Assembly: GCF_900626145.1 (NCBI RefSeq)
Contig: NZ_LR130816.1
Location: 413,990 to 467,375, forward strand
Source: Intestinimonas timonensis
Lineage (GTDB): Bacteria; Bacillota; Clostridia; Oscillospirales; Oscillospiraceae
Length of the DNA stretch: 53,386 nt
Direction of reading: 5' to 3'
The notes under the pieces are model-generated. The model did not search any database. It saw nothing but the letters and a program-made list of their open reading frames with translations, and had not been told where the DNA came from. This document shows, in pieces, positions 17,839 through 25,621 of this stretch (positions within the stretch are counted from its first letter, which is position 1; each line of letters begins with the position of its first letter). The translations under genes were made by a program, and so were the position numbers.

Positions 17839-18411
17839 TCAGCGGTTGGAACTGGGCTTTCCGACGGAGGAGCGGGTCACACCCAGGAAGCTCTCGCTGT
17901 AATGGTCCATGGCCCGCTGGATGACCTCCACGGCGGCCTTCCGGTCGCTGACGTCGCCGGCCACGGCCTCCTTCCCCTCCAGGGCCTTGTAGACCGAGAA
18001 GAAGTGGGCCATCTCGTCAAAGATGTGGCCGGGCAGCTCCCAGATGTCCTTATAGTTGTTGTAGGTGGGGTCGGAGAAGGGGATGGCGATGATCTTCTCA
18101 TCGTTCTTTCCGCCGTCCAGCATGGAGATGAAGCCAATGGGATAGACCCGCACCAGGGTCAGGGGGTCCATGGCCTCAGAGCAGAGGACCAGTACGTCCA
18201 GCGGGTCTCCGTCGTCGCCGTAGGTGCGGGGAATGAAGCCGTAATTGGCGGGGTAGTGGGTGGAGGTGTGGAGGACCCGGTCCAGAATGATGAGGCCGGT
18301 CTCCTTATCCAGTTCGTACTTCTTCTTGCTGCCCTTGGGGATCTCAATGACGGCCACGAAGTCTTCGGGCTTGATGCGGTCAGGGCTGATATCGTGCCAG
18401 ATGTTGGACAT
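17839..18411 (-). CDS. ppa: Inorganic pyrophosphatase (family I)
   Basis: 190 aa. Family I signatures: an IEIPKGSKKKYELDK block, YPANYGFIP, and the metal-binding DGDPLDVLVL with its three Asp. It hydrolyses pyrophosphate to drive biosynthetic reactions. ATG 18411 has AAAGGAG at eight bases; the frame stays open upstream but crosses the promoter. A consensus promoter lies 67-95 bp upstream. Conjugative-element debris begins about 50 bp beyond that promoter. Confidence 0.94.
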   Translation of the reverse strand: MSNIWHDISPDRIKPEDFVAVIEIPKGSKKKYELDKETGLIILDRVLHTSTHYPANYGFIPRTYGDDGDPLDVLVLCSEAMDPLTLVRVYPIGFISMLDGGKNDEKIIAIPFSDPTYNNYKDIWELPGHIFDEMAHFFSVYKALEGKEAVAGDVSDRKAAVEVIQRAMDHYSESFLGVTRSSVGKPSSNR

Positions 18412-18477
18412 GAGGACACGCTCCTTTTCTTTCTCAATCTCTGCCGGGTCAGGCGGCCCGGAACAGTTGTTCAGTTT

Positions 18478-18506
18478 ATTATACCTGCTTTTCATTGGAA
18501 ATACAA
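18478..18506 (-). promoter_or_regulatory. Sigma-A promoter of ppa
   Basis: Minus strand TTGTAT (18501-18506) and TATAAT (18478-18483), spacer 17 bp. Confidence 0.85.
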
Positions 18507-18555
18507 CCGCGCCCCCGATCCTATGTGAGACAAAAAGGAGGCCGGCGGCGCAGTT

Positions 18556-18627
18556 TGAACAGCTCCAGTAAAACCGGACAATAGACAAAAGGCCCCCTAA
18601 TGTAGGAAAATAAAGCTACATTATCGG
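18556..18627 (+). mobile_element. Relic left end of a related IS3-family element
   Basis: This stretch aligns along its length with the left end of the intact element at 19074: TGAACAG.TCCAGTAAAA, GGACA, GACAAAAG, CCCCCT, ATGTAGGAAAATA and CTACAT are shared in the same order, with about ten differences and two one-base insertions. The rest of the element is gone and the homology stops where the DUF6017 fragment begins. It is therefore a decayed end of a related but not identical copy, and probably the agent that cut the conjugative element. Confidence 0.78.
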
Positions 18628-18630
18628 GAA

Positions 18631-18978
18631 TTGATTTTGGAGAACATCGAGTATGACTACCTCATCCAGAGCCATCAGCTTGACCGGGACCGCCTGGACG
18701 AGCTGGTGGAGCTCATGGTGGACACGGTATGCTCCCGTCGGGAGACCATCCGCATTGCCGGGGACGACTATCCGGCGGAGGTGGTCAAGTCCCGGTTCCT
18801 GAAGCTGGACAGCTCCCACATCGAGTATGTGCTGGACCGGATGCGGGAGAACACCACCTATGTCCGCAACATCAAGAAATACCTGCTGGCCGCCCTGTAT
18901 AACGCCCCGGCCACCATCGGCAGCTACTACACCTCCCTGGTGAGCCATGACCTGTACGGCGGCGGAGAAAGGAGGTAG
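18631..18978 (+). pseudogene. C-terminal fragment of a DUF6017 replication-initiator-type protein
   Basis: 115 residues that read like the C-terminal DUF6017 domain of replication-initiator proteins in Tn1549-like conjugative elements (blocks LIQSHQLDRDRLDELVELMV, KLDSSHIEYVLDRM, KYLLAALYNAP). The N-terminal replication domain is absent: homology begins right at the relic IS end. The TTG at 18631 is only the first in-frame start and has no ribosome site. Normal gene order in such elements is this protein followed by pcfB, which is what is seen here. Confidence 0.75.
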
Positions 18979-19109
18979 TGCCTATGCAGGAAGAAATCAC
19001 CCAGGGCGCGGTCTCCCTCTCGGTGGAGGCGGGCAAGATGACCGCGGACCTGCTCCAAAAGGCCCTGAAGAAGTGAACAGATCCAGTAAAAACGGACAGT
19101 GACAAAAGC

Positions 19110-19148
19110 CCCCCTGATGTAGGAAAATAGACTACATCAGGGGGTTTT
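19110..19148 (+). promoter_or_regulatory. IS-end hairpin masking the orfA ribosome site
   Basis: CCCCCTGATGTAG (19110-19122) pairs perfectly with CTACATCAGGGGG (19132-19144) and is followed by TTTTG just before the orfA ATG at 19152. The 3' arm supplies the only purine-rich sequence before that ATG, so transcripts entering from outside should fold and hide the start, or terminate. Confidence 0.75.
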
Positions 19149-19151
19149 GTC

Positions 19152-19466
19152 ATGAAGAAACGAAATTACACACACGTTCAAATGCTTTTACCAGAGATCA
19201 AGGCCATGTTGGCAGAGGGGAAAACACAGCGGGAAGTCGCAGAATACTATGGCTTCCGGAATAAGCAGGTGGTAAAAAGACTACTTGAGCGTGAGCGCCG
19301 TAAAGAACGAAAACTGGAAGCCGGAATCCGCCCACGACCGAAAGGACGGCCGAGAAAAGATGCTGCGCCAGGAGACGTTGTGGCAGAGCAGGCCTGTGAG
19401 ATCCAACGGCTTCGCATGGAAAATAAACTACTGCGGGATTTTCTGCGCTTCACAGAAAGGAAGTGA
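19152..19466 (+). CDS. IS3-family transposase OrfA, copy 1
   Basis: 104 aa, basic, with an N-terminal helix-turn-helix (residues about 12-45, TQREVAEYYGFRNKQVVKRLL) and a C-terminal leucine-zipper-like stretch (EIQRLRMENKLLRDFLRF) as in other IS3-family OrfA proteins. It binds the element ends. Its stop overlaps the GTG of orfB (GTGA), placing orfB in the -1 frame; an OrfAB fusion by frameshifting is usual in this family but I see no classic A-rich slippery run here. The start lies directly after the masking hairpin. Confidence 0.93.
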   Translation: MKKRNYTHVQMLLPEIKAMLAEGKTQREVAEYYGFRNKQVVKRLLERERRKERKLEAGIRPRPKGRPRKDAAPGDVVAEQACEIQRLRMENKLLRDFLRFTERK

Positions 19467-20320
19467 GAGCAAAGGTAAAGTATCATATCATCTATCGTCA
19501 CAGGACAGAGTATCCAGTGGCAGTCATGTGCAAATTCTTTGGAGTGTCCAGAAGCGGCTACTATGCTTTTGTCCATCGCCTAGGCAAGCCAGAAAAGGAT
19601 GCGGCTCTTGCGGGGCTCATCGCACAGCAGCGGGAACGCAGCTTCCGCACCTACGGCTACCGGCGGATGTGGCTGTGGCTGAAAAGCCGGAATATCTTCT
19701 GCAATCCCAAAACTGTGCTGCGAATCATGAAGAAATATGATCTGCTCTCGGAGATCCGCCGCCGCAGGAAATGGCAGCAGATGGGGCGGCAGGCACACAA
19801 ATACAGGAATCTGCTGAACAGGGAGTTCCATGCGGACAAACCTAACAGCAAATGGGTAACAGACATCTCCTACATCCACACCAGGCAGGGTGTGCTGTAC
19901 CTTTCCATAATCCGGGACCTCTATGACAACAGCATCATCGCCTACAAGACTGGAACCCAGCAGACAGTGAATTTGGTTCTGGATACCGTTCATCTGGCAA
20001 TGAAACAGGAGAAAAAGAGGGTCGCTGCGGAGTTGCAGCTCCACAGCGACCAAGGATTTCAGTACACCTCTGCAGCATACTTCAATCTGACTCAAGCATA
20101 CGGAATCACACCATCCATGTCAAGGAAAGGAAACCCGTACGACAACGCCATGGCGGAAAATTTCTTCTCTATCCTCAAAACAGAATGTATTTACCGCCAC
20201 AAACCGGCGACCTTTTCCGAAGCCAATGAGATGATTGACCGCTATATTTACTTCTATAACCATGAGCGCATCCAGTTAAAAACTGGAGAGGCGCCGCTGG
20301 CGCGACGCCTCTCCGCTTAA
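19463..20320 (+). CDS. IS3-family transposase OrfB (DDE), copy 1
   Basis: 285 aa. An HTH_21-like domain (SFRTYGYRRMWLWL) precedes a retroviral-integrase-type rve domain with the catalytic triad: Asp in WVTDISY, Asp in LHSDQGFQYTS and Glu in DNAMAENFFSILKTE. The C-terminal FYNHERIQLK block is typical of the family. It catalyses strand transfer. GTG start overlaps the orfA stop with AAAGGAA upstream. All residues needed for activity appear intact and the sequence matches copy 2. Confidence 0.95.
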   Translation: MRAKVKYHIIYRHRTEYPVAVMCKFFGVSRSGYYAFVHRLGKPEKDAALAGLIAQQRERSFRTYGYRRMWLWLKSRNIFCNPKTVLRIMKKYDLLSEIRRRRKWQQMGRQAHKYRNLLNREFHADKPNSKWVTDISYIHTRQGVLYLSIIRDLYDNSIIAYKTGTQQTVNLVLDTVHLAMKQEKKRVAAELQLHSDQGFQYTSAAYFNLTQAYGITPSMSRKGNPYDNAMAENFFSILKTECIYRHKPATFSEANEMIDRYIYFYNHERIQLKTGEAPLARRLSA

Positions 20321-20584
20321 AACTTAATCTTTCCTACTAAGGGCTCTTTTTTGTACTGTCCGCACAATCTGGGGCAGTTCAAAGGTGCTGGAGGAGATGC
20401 AGAAAAAGCCCTCCCAGCGCACCCTCCACCAGGGGAAACAGACCCTTCACCAGCTCAAACAGCATGGGGCCTCCCTGACCAACATTGAGATCACGGAGCA
20501 GAACATCAAGGCGTTTTCGGCGGTGGCGAAGAAGTACGACATCGACTACGCCCTGAAGAAGGACCCCCATACAGAACCCCCGCA

Positions 20585-21149
20585 TTATTGCGGTGATATT
20601 CTTAACTTCAAGACCTACTCCAAGTCGTACAAGAACAAAAAGCGGCTTGCCAATAACCGGGAAAACTGGGTCATCTTCCAGGACGTCCACGAACCCATCA
20701 TTGAGCGGTCGGTCTTTGAACAGGTCCGGCAGAAGCGCGGCAAGATCCGCAAGCGCCGTACCCATGAGGGGGAACGCAATATGTTCTCCGGCCTTCTGGT
20801 CTGCGCCGACTGCGGACACAACCTGCACTTTCATTTCAATCAGGGCAACCCCGACATCAAGTATTTTAACTGCTCCAACTACAAGGGCAACCGTGGGACC
20901 TGTACTTCCACCCATTACACCCGCGCCCGCAAGCTGACGCCCCGGATGCTCAACGAGCTCATCGAGAAGATCGAGGTATTCAACGCCGAGAAGGTAGACG
21001 GGGTGTGGGAGCAGCGGCTCCGCATCCACTACAACTGCGTGGGCGCCATCGAGATCCCCGACCTCATCCCGCTGCCCGCCCCGGAGGTGTCCGTAAACGC
21101 CAGAAAGGGCGTAGTCGTCAACTACGCCCCATCCACCATCGCCGGATGA
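20585..21149 (+). pseudogene. Large serine recombinase, C-terminal fragment with internal deletion
   Basis: About 188 residues matching the Recombinase/zinc-ribbon and DUF4368 parts of Tn-type large serine recombinases: CGDILNFKTYSKSYKNKKR, DVHEPIIERSVFEQVRQKRGK, a zinc ribbon LVCADCGHNL...KYFNCSNYKGNRGTC, then RKLTPRMLNELIEKIEVF and a GVVVNYAP end. The catalytic N-terminal resolvase domain is missing. The coiled-coil that normally separates the zinc ribbon from RKLTPRML is also gone; the junction is at HYTRAR near 20920, consistent with a deletion across a short shared YTRA-coding repeat. The frame is open and fused to pcfB, so it could be mis-annotated as a whole protein. Confidence 0.8.
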
Positions 21150-21156
21150 AAACAAC

Positions 21157-21206
21157 AAAAAAAGACGAGTGTTCTTACAGCGTTTCAAATGCTATAAGAA
21201 CACTCG
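21157..21206 (-). terminator. Terminator of tRNA-Leu
   Basis: Minus strand stem of 15 positions with one mismatch (21191-21205 with 21167-21181), nine-base loop, followed by TC and a run of seven T (21157-21163). It starts four bases after the encoded CCA of the tRNA. Confidence 0.88.
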
Positions 21207-21209
21207 CCA

Positions 21210-21294
21210 TGGTGCGCCTGAAGGGACTCGAACCCGCACGTCTCTCGACACGAGAACCTAAATCTCGCATGTCTACCAATTCCATCACAGGCGC
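21210..21294 (-). tRNA. tRNA-Leu (UAG)
   Basis: 85 nt including an encoded 3' CCA. Acceptor GCGCCTG pairs with CAGGCGC; the anticodon arm CGAGA-TTTAGGT-TCTCG gives anticodon UAG; a variable arm of class II type (CGTGTCGAGAGACGTG region) and a T-arm GCGGGTTCGAGTCCCT are present. It reads CUA/CUN codons. Conjugative-element debris ends 60 bp from its 3' end. Confidence 0.96.
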
Positions 21295-21330
21295 GTATTT
21301 GACATTTCTTCTCTGTCGAACACAGGTCAT

Positions 21331-21359
21331 ATTCTACCATTTCACATGCAAAAAGTCAA
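21331..21359 (-). promoter_or_regulatory. Promoter of tRNA-Leu
   Basis: Minus strand TTGACT (21354-21359) and TAGAAT (21331-21336), spacer 17 bp, about 37 bp before the tRNA 5' end. It abuts the pdxK promoter back to back. Confidence 0.75.
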
Positions 21360-21388
21360 TTGCACAGCGCTGTGGAACGTGGTATCAT
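21360..21388 (+). promoter_or_regulatory. Promoter of the pyridoxal kinase gene
   Basis: TTGCAC (21360-21365) and TATCAT (21383-21388), spacer 17 bp, upstream of the kinase start. Its -35 touches the -35 of the divergent tRNA promoter. Confidence 0.65.
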
Positions 21389-21446
21389 GGGGGCACAAGA
21401 ATACGCGTCTCACCCCAGCCGGGGGCAGACGCACGGGAGGGATTCC

Positions 21447-22286
21447 ATGAACCGTACGCCAAAGGTGGCCGCCGTCCAGGATCTGTCGGGATTGGGCCGC
21501 TGTTCTCTCTCGGTGATCCTGCCGGTCCTCTCTGTCATGGGCGCCCAGTGCTGTCCGCTGCCCACGGCGGTCCTCTCCGCCCACACCGCCTTCCCCGCGC
21601 CGGAGACCGCCGCCTTCCAGGACCTCACCGGCACGATGGAACAGACCCTGCTACACTGGGAGGCCCTCCACACCTCCTTTGACGCCATCTACTCTGGCTT
21701 TCTCGGCTCTCTGCAGCAGATCGATGTGCTCCGCCGCCTGATCCGGCAGTTCCGCCAACGGGAGACCCTGGTCCTCATCGACCCCGTTATGGGCGACCAC
21801 GGCCGGGTCTACCGCACCTACACCCCTGAGATGTGCCAGCAGATGATCCAGCTCGCCGCCGAAGCCGATCTCATCACCCCCAATCTCACCGAGGCCGCCC
21901 TCCTCTTGGGCGAGCCCTTCGATCATATCCCCACCAGCCAGGCCGGTATGGAGGAGTGGCTCCGCCGTCTCTCCCTGGACGGCAAACGCTCTGTGGTGGT
22001 CACCGGTGTCAGCTTCGCTCTCAAGGCACTTGGCGCCGGCTGTCTGGACTGCCGCAGCGGCAAGATCCGCTTTGCCATGGCACCTCTGGAGCCGGGCCGT
22101 TTCTTCGGCACCGGCGACCTCTTCTCCGCTGTTCTCCTGGGCAGTCTCCTCCGGGGAGAGACCCTGTCTGAGTCCACCGCCCGTGCCGTGGATTTTATCC
22201 AGAAATCTGTGGCACGCACCCTGGCCGCCGGCACACCTATACTGGAAGGCGTCCAGTTCGAGCCCCTTCTCCGTGAGCTGCTGTAA
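21447..22286 (+). CDS. pdxK: Pyridoxal/pyridoxamine kinase
   Basis: 279 aa ribokinase-fold enzyme of the PdxK/PdxY type. Seen: VAAVQDLSGLGRCSLSV at the N-terminus, the SGFLGSLQQ region, VLIDPVMGDHG, LITPNLTEA and the FFGTGDLFSAVLLG anion-hole motif with catalytic Asp. It phosphorylates vitamin B6 vitamers with ATP as part of B6 salvage. GGGAGGG lies five bases before the ATG. Single-gene unit, ended by the convergent terminator. Confidence 0.9.
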   Translation: MNRTPKVAAVQDLSGLGRCSLSVILPVLSVMGAQCCPLPTAVLSAHTAFPAPETAAFQDLTGTMEQTLLHWEALHTSFDAIYSGFLGSLQQIDVLRRLIRQFRQRETLVLIDPVMGDHGRVYRTYTPEMCQQMIQLAAEADLITPNLTEAALLLGEPFDHIPTSQAGMEEWLRRLSLDGKRSVVVTGVSFALKALGAGCLDCRSGKIRFAMAPLEPGRFFGTGDLFSAVLLGSLLRGETLSESTARAVDFIQKSVARTLAAGTPILEGVQFEPLLRELL

Positions 22287-22293
22287 CGACATG

Positions 22294-22327
22294 AAACGCC
22301 CGCTGTCCCGACGGACAGCGGGCGTTT
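22294..22327. terminator. Bidirectional terminator
   Basis: AAACGCCCGCTGTCC pairs with GGACAGCGGGCGTTT around a four-base loop, lying between convergent pdxK and the SDR gene. Confidence 0.88.
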
Positions 22328-22336
22328 GCTTTCCTG

Positions 22337-23095
22337 TCAGTCCAATCCGCTCTTCCGCCGCTGCACCCGCCAGCACAGCCGTGCCAGCACCGGGTCGGGC
22401 ACAAAGCGCTGGAAGAAGTGGACCGCCTTCATCCGCACTCCGGGCAGGATGAGGAGCTGCCCCCGGAGGGTGCCAGCCACCGCCAGCCGGGCCACTGAAG
22501 TACTGTCCATCCCCGGGATGGAGAACCGCACATCGGCCACCTGGTCAAACTCTGTGGGCACCGGCCCGGGGCAAAGGACACTGATGGTCACCTTACTTTT
22601 CGCCCGGCGCAGCTCCTCGGCCACCGCCTCAGAGAGCCGGAGGACATAGGCCTTGGAGGCGTAGTAGGAGGACAGGAGAGGCCCCGGCAGGAAGGCCGCC
22701 GAAGAGGCCACATTCAGAATGTGTCCCCGTCCCCGGGCCTTCATCTTGGGCAGGAACAGCTTGGTGAGGGTGTGGAGGGCCACGATATTGACCTCCAGCA
22801 TCTCCAGCTCGGTATTCAAATCGGTCTCGTCAAAGGGCCCAAAAAGCCCCCGGCCGGCGTTGTTCACCAGAATGTCGATGTCCTGATCCTTTACCTGCTC
22901 CCACAGGGCCTTCACCTGAGCCCGGTCAGTGAGATCGGCGGGGATCACCTCCACCTTCACCGGCAGCTCATCCGCCAGCTCCCGCAGTCGGTCGGCCCGC
23001 CGGGCAGTCAGGATGAGATCATACCCCCGCTCCGCCAGTACCTTCGCGATCTCCCGTCCGATGCCCGAGCTGGCGCCTGTCACTAGTGCTCTCAT
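22337..23095 (-). CDS. Short-chain dehydrogenase/reductase (DltE-like SDR)
   Basis: 252 aa classical SDR: nucleotide-binding TGASSGIG at about 6-13, an Arg-rich NADP-type patch (TARRADRL), DILVNNAG, and the catalytic Ser-Tyr-Lys in SSAAFLPG...SYYASKA. C-terminal part has the PTEF and RWVTP-like substrate region of the DltE/YqjQ subgroup. The substrate is not known. AAGGAGATGGGGTC precedes the ATG. It is downstream of the flippase gene by 31 bp and may be co-transcribed with it. Confidence 0.88.
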   Translation of the reverse strand: MRALVTGASSGIGREIAKVLAERGYDLILTARRADRLRELADELPVKVEVIPADLTDRAQVKALWEQVKDQDIDILVNNAGRGLFGPFDETDLNTELEMLEVNIVALHTLTKLFLPKMKARGRGHILNVASSAAFLPGPLLSSYYASKAYVLRLSEAVAEELRRAKSKVTISVLCPGPVPTEFDQVADVRFSIPGMDSTSVARLAVAGTLRGQLLILPGVRMKAVHFFQRFVPDPVLARLCWRVQRRKSGLD

Positions 23096-23126
23096 GACCC
23101 CATCTCCTTTTCTGTTTTTCTTTAGT

Positions 23127-24683
23127 TTACCACGTCCTGCCCCGGTGGCATACCCTTTTTTTCTTCACTCCCAACAGCTCTCCCAGGGAAATGCCCTGGG
23201 CGGACAGCGTGGCCAGATAGATCAGGGCGCCGAAAACGAGGCAGACCACTCCACTCCCGCCCTTGGAGAGTCCCCGATCCTGGAGGATGTGGAAGAGGAG
23301 GTTAACGTCCAGGCCCATAAGGACGGCAGCCAGACCCGGAGCGGTGAGCCAGCGGAAGAATTCCGGCCGGAGTCCGGCACACCGGCACAGGGAAACCAGG
23401 TTGAGACACACCCCCAGCAGCTCACTGACCAGTGCGGCGGCCACATAGCCCTTGAGCCCCACTCCGGGGATGCCCACGGTGAGGGCGGTGAGTCCCAGTT
23501 CCGCCGCCCCGGCGATGAGGGCGTTGCGGGCGGCGGCAGCCTGCCGCCCCACCCCGTTGAGGGAACAGGCCAGGACGGAGCGGTAGCAGGAGAGGGCCAC
23601 CGACACCGCCAGCGGGGGCAGGTAGGCCCCGGCAGCCTGCTCCCGGAAGAGCAGGACGGCCAGGTCTGGGCCCAGCACCGACAGCAGGGCCATGGCCGGG
23701 AGCATGAGCACCGAGGTGGCCAGCATAGCACCGCTGACCCTCCTGCGCACCTCCTCCCAACGGCCCAGGGCGGCGGCCTGGGAGAGCCTGGGCATGAGGA
23801 CCAGCCCCAGAGCGGAGATGAAAGCGGTGGGCAGGCCCAGCATGGGCAGCGACATACCGAACATGACGCCGAAGGAGGAAACGGCCTGGGAGACCTCCAT
23901 GCCCCCCGCCACCAGCTTCTGGGGGATGAGGACGGCGCAGGCCGAGCCCATCAGGTTGCCCAGCAGGGCGGTGGCCGCTACCGGCAGGGCCACCTTGGCG
24001 ATGCACCGGTCCAGGACCCTCCCCGGCTCCGGCGCTCCGCCGCCCCGCCGCTGACGATGCCAAAGCGTAGTCAGGGTACAGGCGGAAAAGACCTCACAGA
24101 TCACCATACCCGCCACGATGAGGCCCACCGTCCGCTCCGGGTTCTGGGGCAGGAAGAGGAGGAGGAGGCCTAGCACGGCGGCAGTGCGGACCACCTGCTC
24201 CAGCACCTCGGAGAAGGCGGGGGGCCGCACCAGACCGGCACCGTAGAAGGCGTGCTTGTGGAGGTTTTCCACACCGGTGAGGAGAACGCAGGGGGGCAGC
24301 AGCAGCAGGCCCAATCGGGTCCGGGCATCCCCCAGGATATAGACCGAGATGGGGTCGGAGAGGAGGATGAGAGCCAAGGCGGGCAGGGCCAGCAGACAGA
24401 CCAGGAGCACCAGGCAGCGCCTCAAAACCTGCTCCGCCGCCGTCTCCCTGCCCAGGGCACGGTACTGAGCGGTAAGGTTGGCCACCGCCGCCGTAAGGCC
24501 GATGGCGGTCACGGAGAGCAGCACGGAAAAGACCGGCATGACCAGTTGATAAAGCCCCATGACCTCCGCCCCCACCAGCCGGGAGAGGAGGATCCGGTAG
24601 ACAAAACCCAGAAGCTGATTCACAAGGCCGGTAGCGGTGAGCAGCAGGGTGCCGTACCGCATCGACGTGGAGTCCCACTTCAA
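23127..24683 (-). CDS. SpoVB-like polysaccharide/lipid flippase (MOP superfamily)
   Basis: 518 aa with about 14 predicted membrane helices and the N-terminal LTATGLVNQLLGFVYRILLSRLVGAEVMGLYQLVMP block of the stage V sporulation protein B / polysaccharide biosynthesis family. Members flip lipid-linked glycans, including peptidoglycan precursors during spore cortex formation. A TTG at 24683 with GGGAGG seven bases upstream is taken as start. SpoVB itself cannot be separated from its paralogues without a tree. It is divergent from pyrE. Confidence 0.85.
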   Translation of the reverse strand: MKWDSTSMRYGTLLLTATGLVNQLLGFVYRILLSRLVGAEVMGLYQLVMPVFSVLLSVTAIGLTAAVANLTAQYRALGRETAAEQVLRRCLVLLVCLLALPALALILLSDPISVYILGDARTRLGLLLLPPCVLLTGVENLHKHAFYGAGLVRPPAFSEVLEQVVRTAAVLGLLLLFLPQNPERTVGLIVAGMVICEVFSACTLTTLWHRQRRGGGAPEPGRVLDRCIAKVALPVAATALLGNLMGSACAVLIPQKLVAGGMEVSQAVSSFGVMFGMSLPMLGLPTAFISALGLVLMPRLSQAAALGRWEEVRRRVSGAMLATSVLMLPAMALLSVLGPDLAVLLFREQAAGAYLPPLAVSVALSCYRSVLACSLNGVGRQAAAARNALIAGAAELGLTALTVGIPGVGLKGYVAAALVSELLGVCLNLVSLCRCAGLRPEFFRWLTAPGLAAVLMGLDVNLLFHILQDRGLSKGGSGVVCLVFGALIYLATLSAQGISLGELLGVKKKRVCHRGRTW

Positions 24684-24750
24684 GGGAACACCTCCCTTCT
24701 CGGGGAAGTATATTCCACAGCCTGTGGAAACTTGCCTGGGCCTTCTCCCA

Positions 24751-24779
24751 TTGTCAAGAAGTCCCGAATGTTGTATAAT
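24751..24779 (+). promoter_or_regulatory. Promoter of pyrE
   Basis: TTGTCA (24751-24756) and TATAAT (24774-24779), spacer 17 bp. Confidence 0.82.
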
Positions 24780-24846
24780 GGTATTTACTGACCAGACCGC
24801 CCGGGCTGCCGCCCAGGGCGCAAAACATGGGAAAGGGTGCCATCAC

Positions 24847-25527
24847 ATGTCCATGACCTACAAAGAGGAATTCATCACCTTTATGGTGCGCTCCGGCGTG
24901 CTCACCTTCGGTGACTTCACCACCAAGTCCGGCCGCAAGACCCCCTACTTCATCAACACCGGCAACTACAAGACCGGCGCTCAGGCCGCCAAGCTGGGCG
25001 ACTACTACGCCGCCTGCATCCAGCAGAATCTGCCCGACGGCGTCACCTGCCTCTTCGGCCCCGCCTACAAGGGCATCCCCCTGGCCGTCTCCGCTGCCGC
25101 CTCCCTCTACCGCAACTATGACCGTGACCTCCCCTATTGCTTCAACCGCAAGGAGGCCAAGGACCACGGCGAGGGCGGCTCCATGGTGGGCTACAAGCCC
25201 CAGGACGGCGACGACGTGGTCATCGTGGAGGACGTGGTCACCGCCGGCACCGCCGTCCGGGAGTCCATCGAGCTCTTCAAGCACGTGGCCGACGTGCACA
25301 TGAAGGCCCTCATCGTCTCCGTGGACCGGATGGAGCGGGGCACCAAGGACTGCTCCACCCTGGACGAGCTGCGCCAGGACCACGGCATCGCCGTCTACCC
25401 CATCGTCACCGTCCGGGAGATCATCGCCTTCCTCCACAACCGGGAGATCGACGGCAAGGTCTACATCGACGACGAGATGAAGGCAAAGATGGAGGCTTAT
25501 CTGGAGCAGTACGGCCCCAAGGCGTAA
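24847..25527 (+). CDS. pyrE: Orotate phosphoribosyltransferase
   Basis: 226 aa. The PRPP-binding motif VVIVEDVVTAGTAVRE is near residue 120, preceded by FGPAYKGIPLA and YCFNRKEAKDHGEGG (the flexible catalytic loop), and the N-terminus shows GDFTTKSGRKTPYFINTG. It makes OMP from orotate and PRPP in pyrimidine synthesis. AAAGGG precedes the ATG at nine bases; a second ATG two codons on is possible. Here it stands apart from other pyr genes, followed by radC. Confidence 0.95.
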   Translation: MSMTYKEEFITFMVRSGVLTFGDFTTKSGRKTPYFINTGNYKTGAQAAKLGDYYAACIQQNLPDGVTCLFGPAYKGIPLAVSAAASLYRNYDRDLPYCFNRKEAKDHGEGGSMVGYKPQDGDDVVIVEDVVTAGTAVRESIELFKHVADVHMKALIVSVDRMERGTKDCSTLDELRQDHGIAVYPIVTVREIIAFLHNREIDGKVYIDDEMKAKMEAYLEQYGPKA

Positions 25528-25621
25528 TCAGGCATTGACATCATGGCGGCCCTCAGCCCCCGCCGCGGCGGGTCCGGCGGAGGGCCGCTTCTCAACTGCG
25601 CAGGAAAGGAGGGGCGTCATC

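Larger units (their letters stand above)
19074..20381 (+). mobile_element. IS3-family insertion sequence, copy 1
   Basis: 1308 bp with TG...CA ends and imperfect terminal inverted repeats (TGAACAGATCCAG at the left, TGAACTGCCCCAG read inward from the right, with a second shared block GGACAGT). Limits were fixed by comparison with the inverted copy at 46854-48161, whose flanks differ exactly at these points. A 3-bp target duplication AAG (19071-19073 and 20382-20384) flanks it. It carries orfA and orfB and has inserted into pcfB. The transposase proteins of the two copies are identical, so transposition was recent. Confidence 0.95.
18984..20584 (+). pseudogene. pcfB: pcfB, interrupted by an IS and fused to a recombinase fragment
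   Basis: A PcfB-family (DUF3801) conjugation gene. The ATG at 18984 follows AAAGGAGG, and 30 codons are read before the IS enters at 19074, whose first bases TGA supply a stop. Joining 19073 directly to 20385 (removing the IS and one AAG target duplicate) restores an open frame of about 65 more codons, LLQKALKKVLEEMQKK across the junction. The protein then stops resembling PcfB near EPPHY and continues in frame as a serine recombinase, so a second event had already removed the pcfB end. Not functional. Confidence 0.82.

Noticed and set aside
20385..21149. An intact recombinase gene with a novel N-terminal domain
   Set aside because: The first part is PcfB sequence continuous with 18984-19073 once the IS is removed, and the catalytic resolvase domain is missing.
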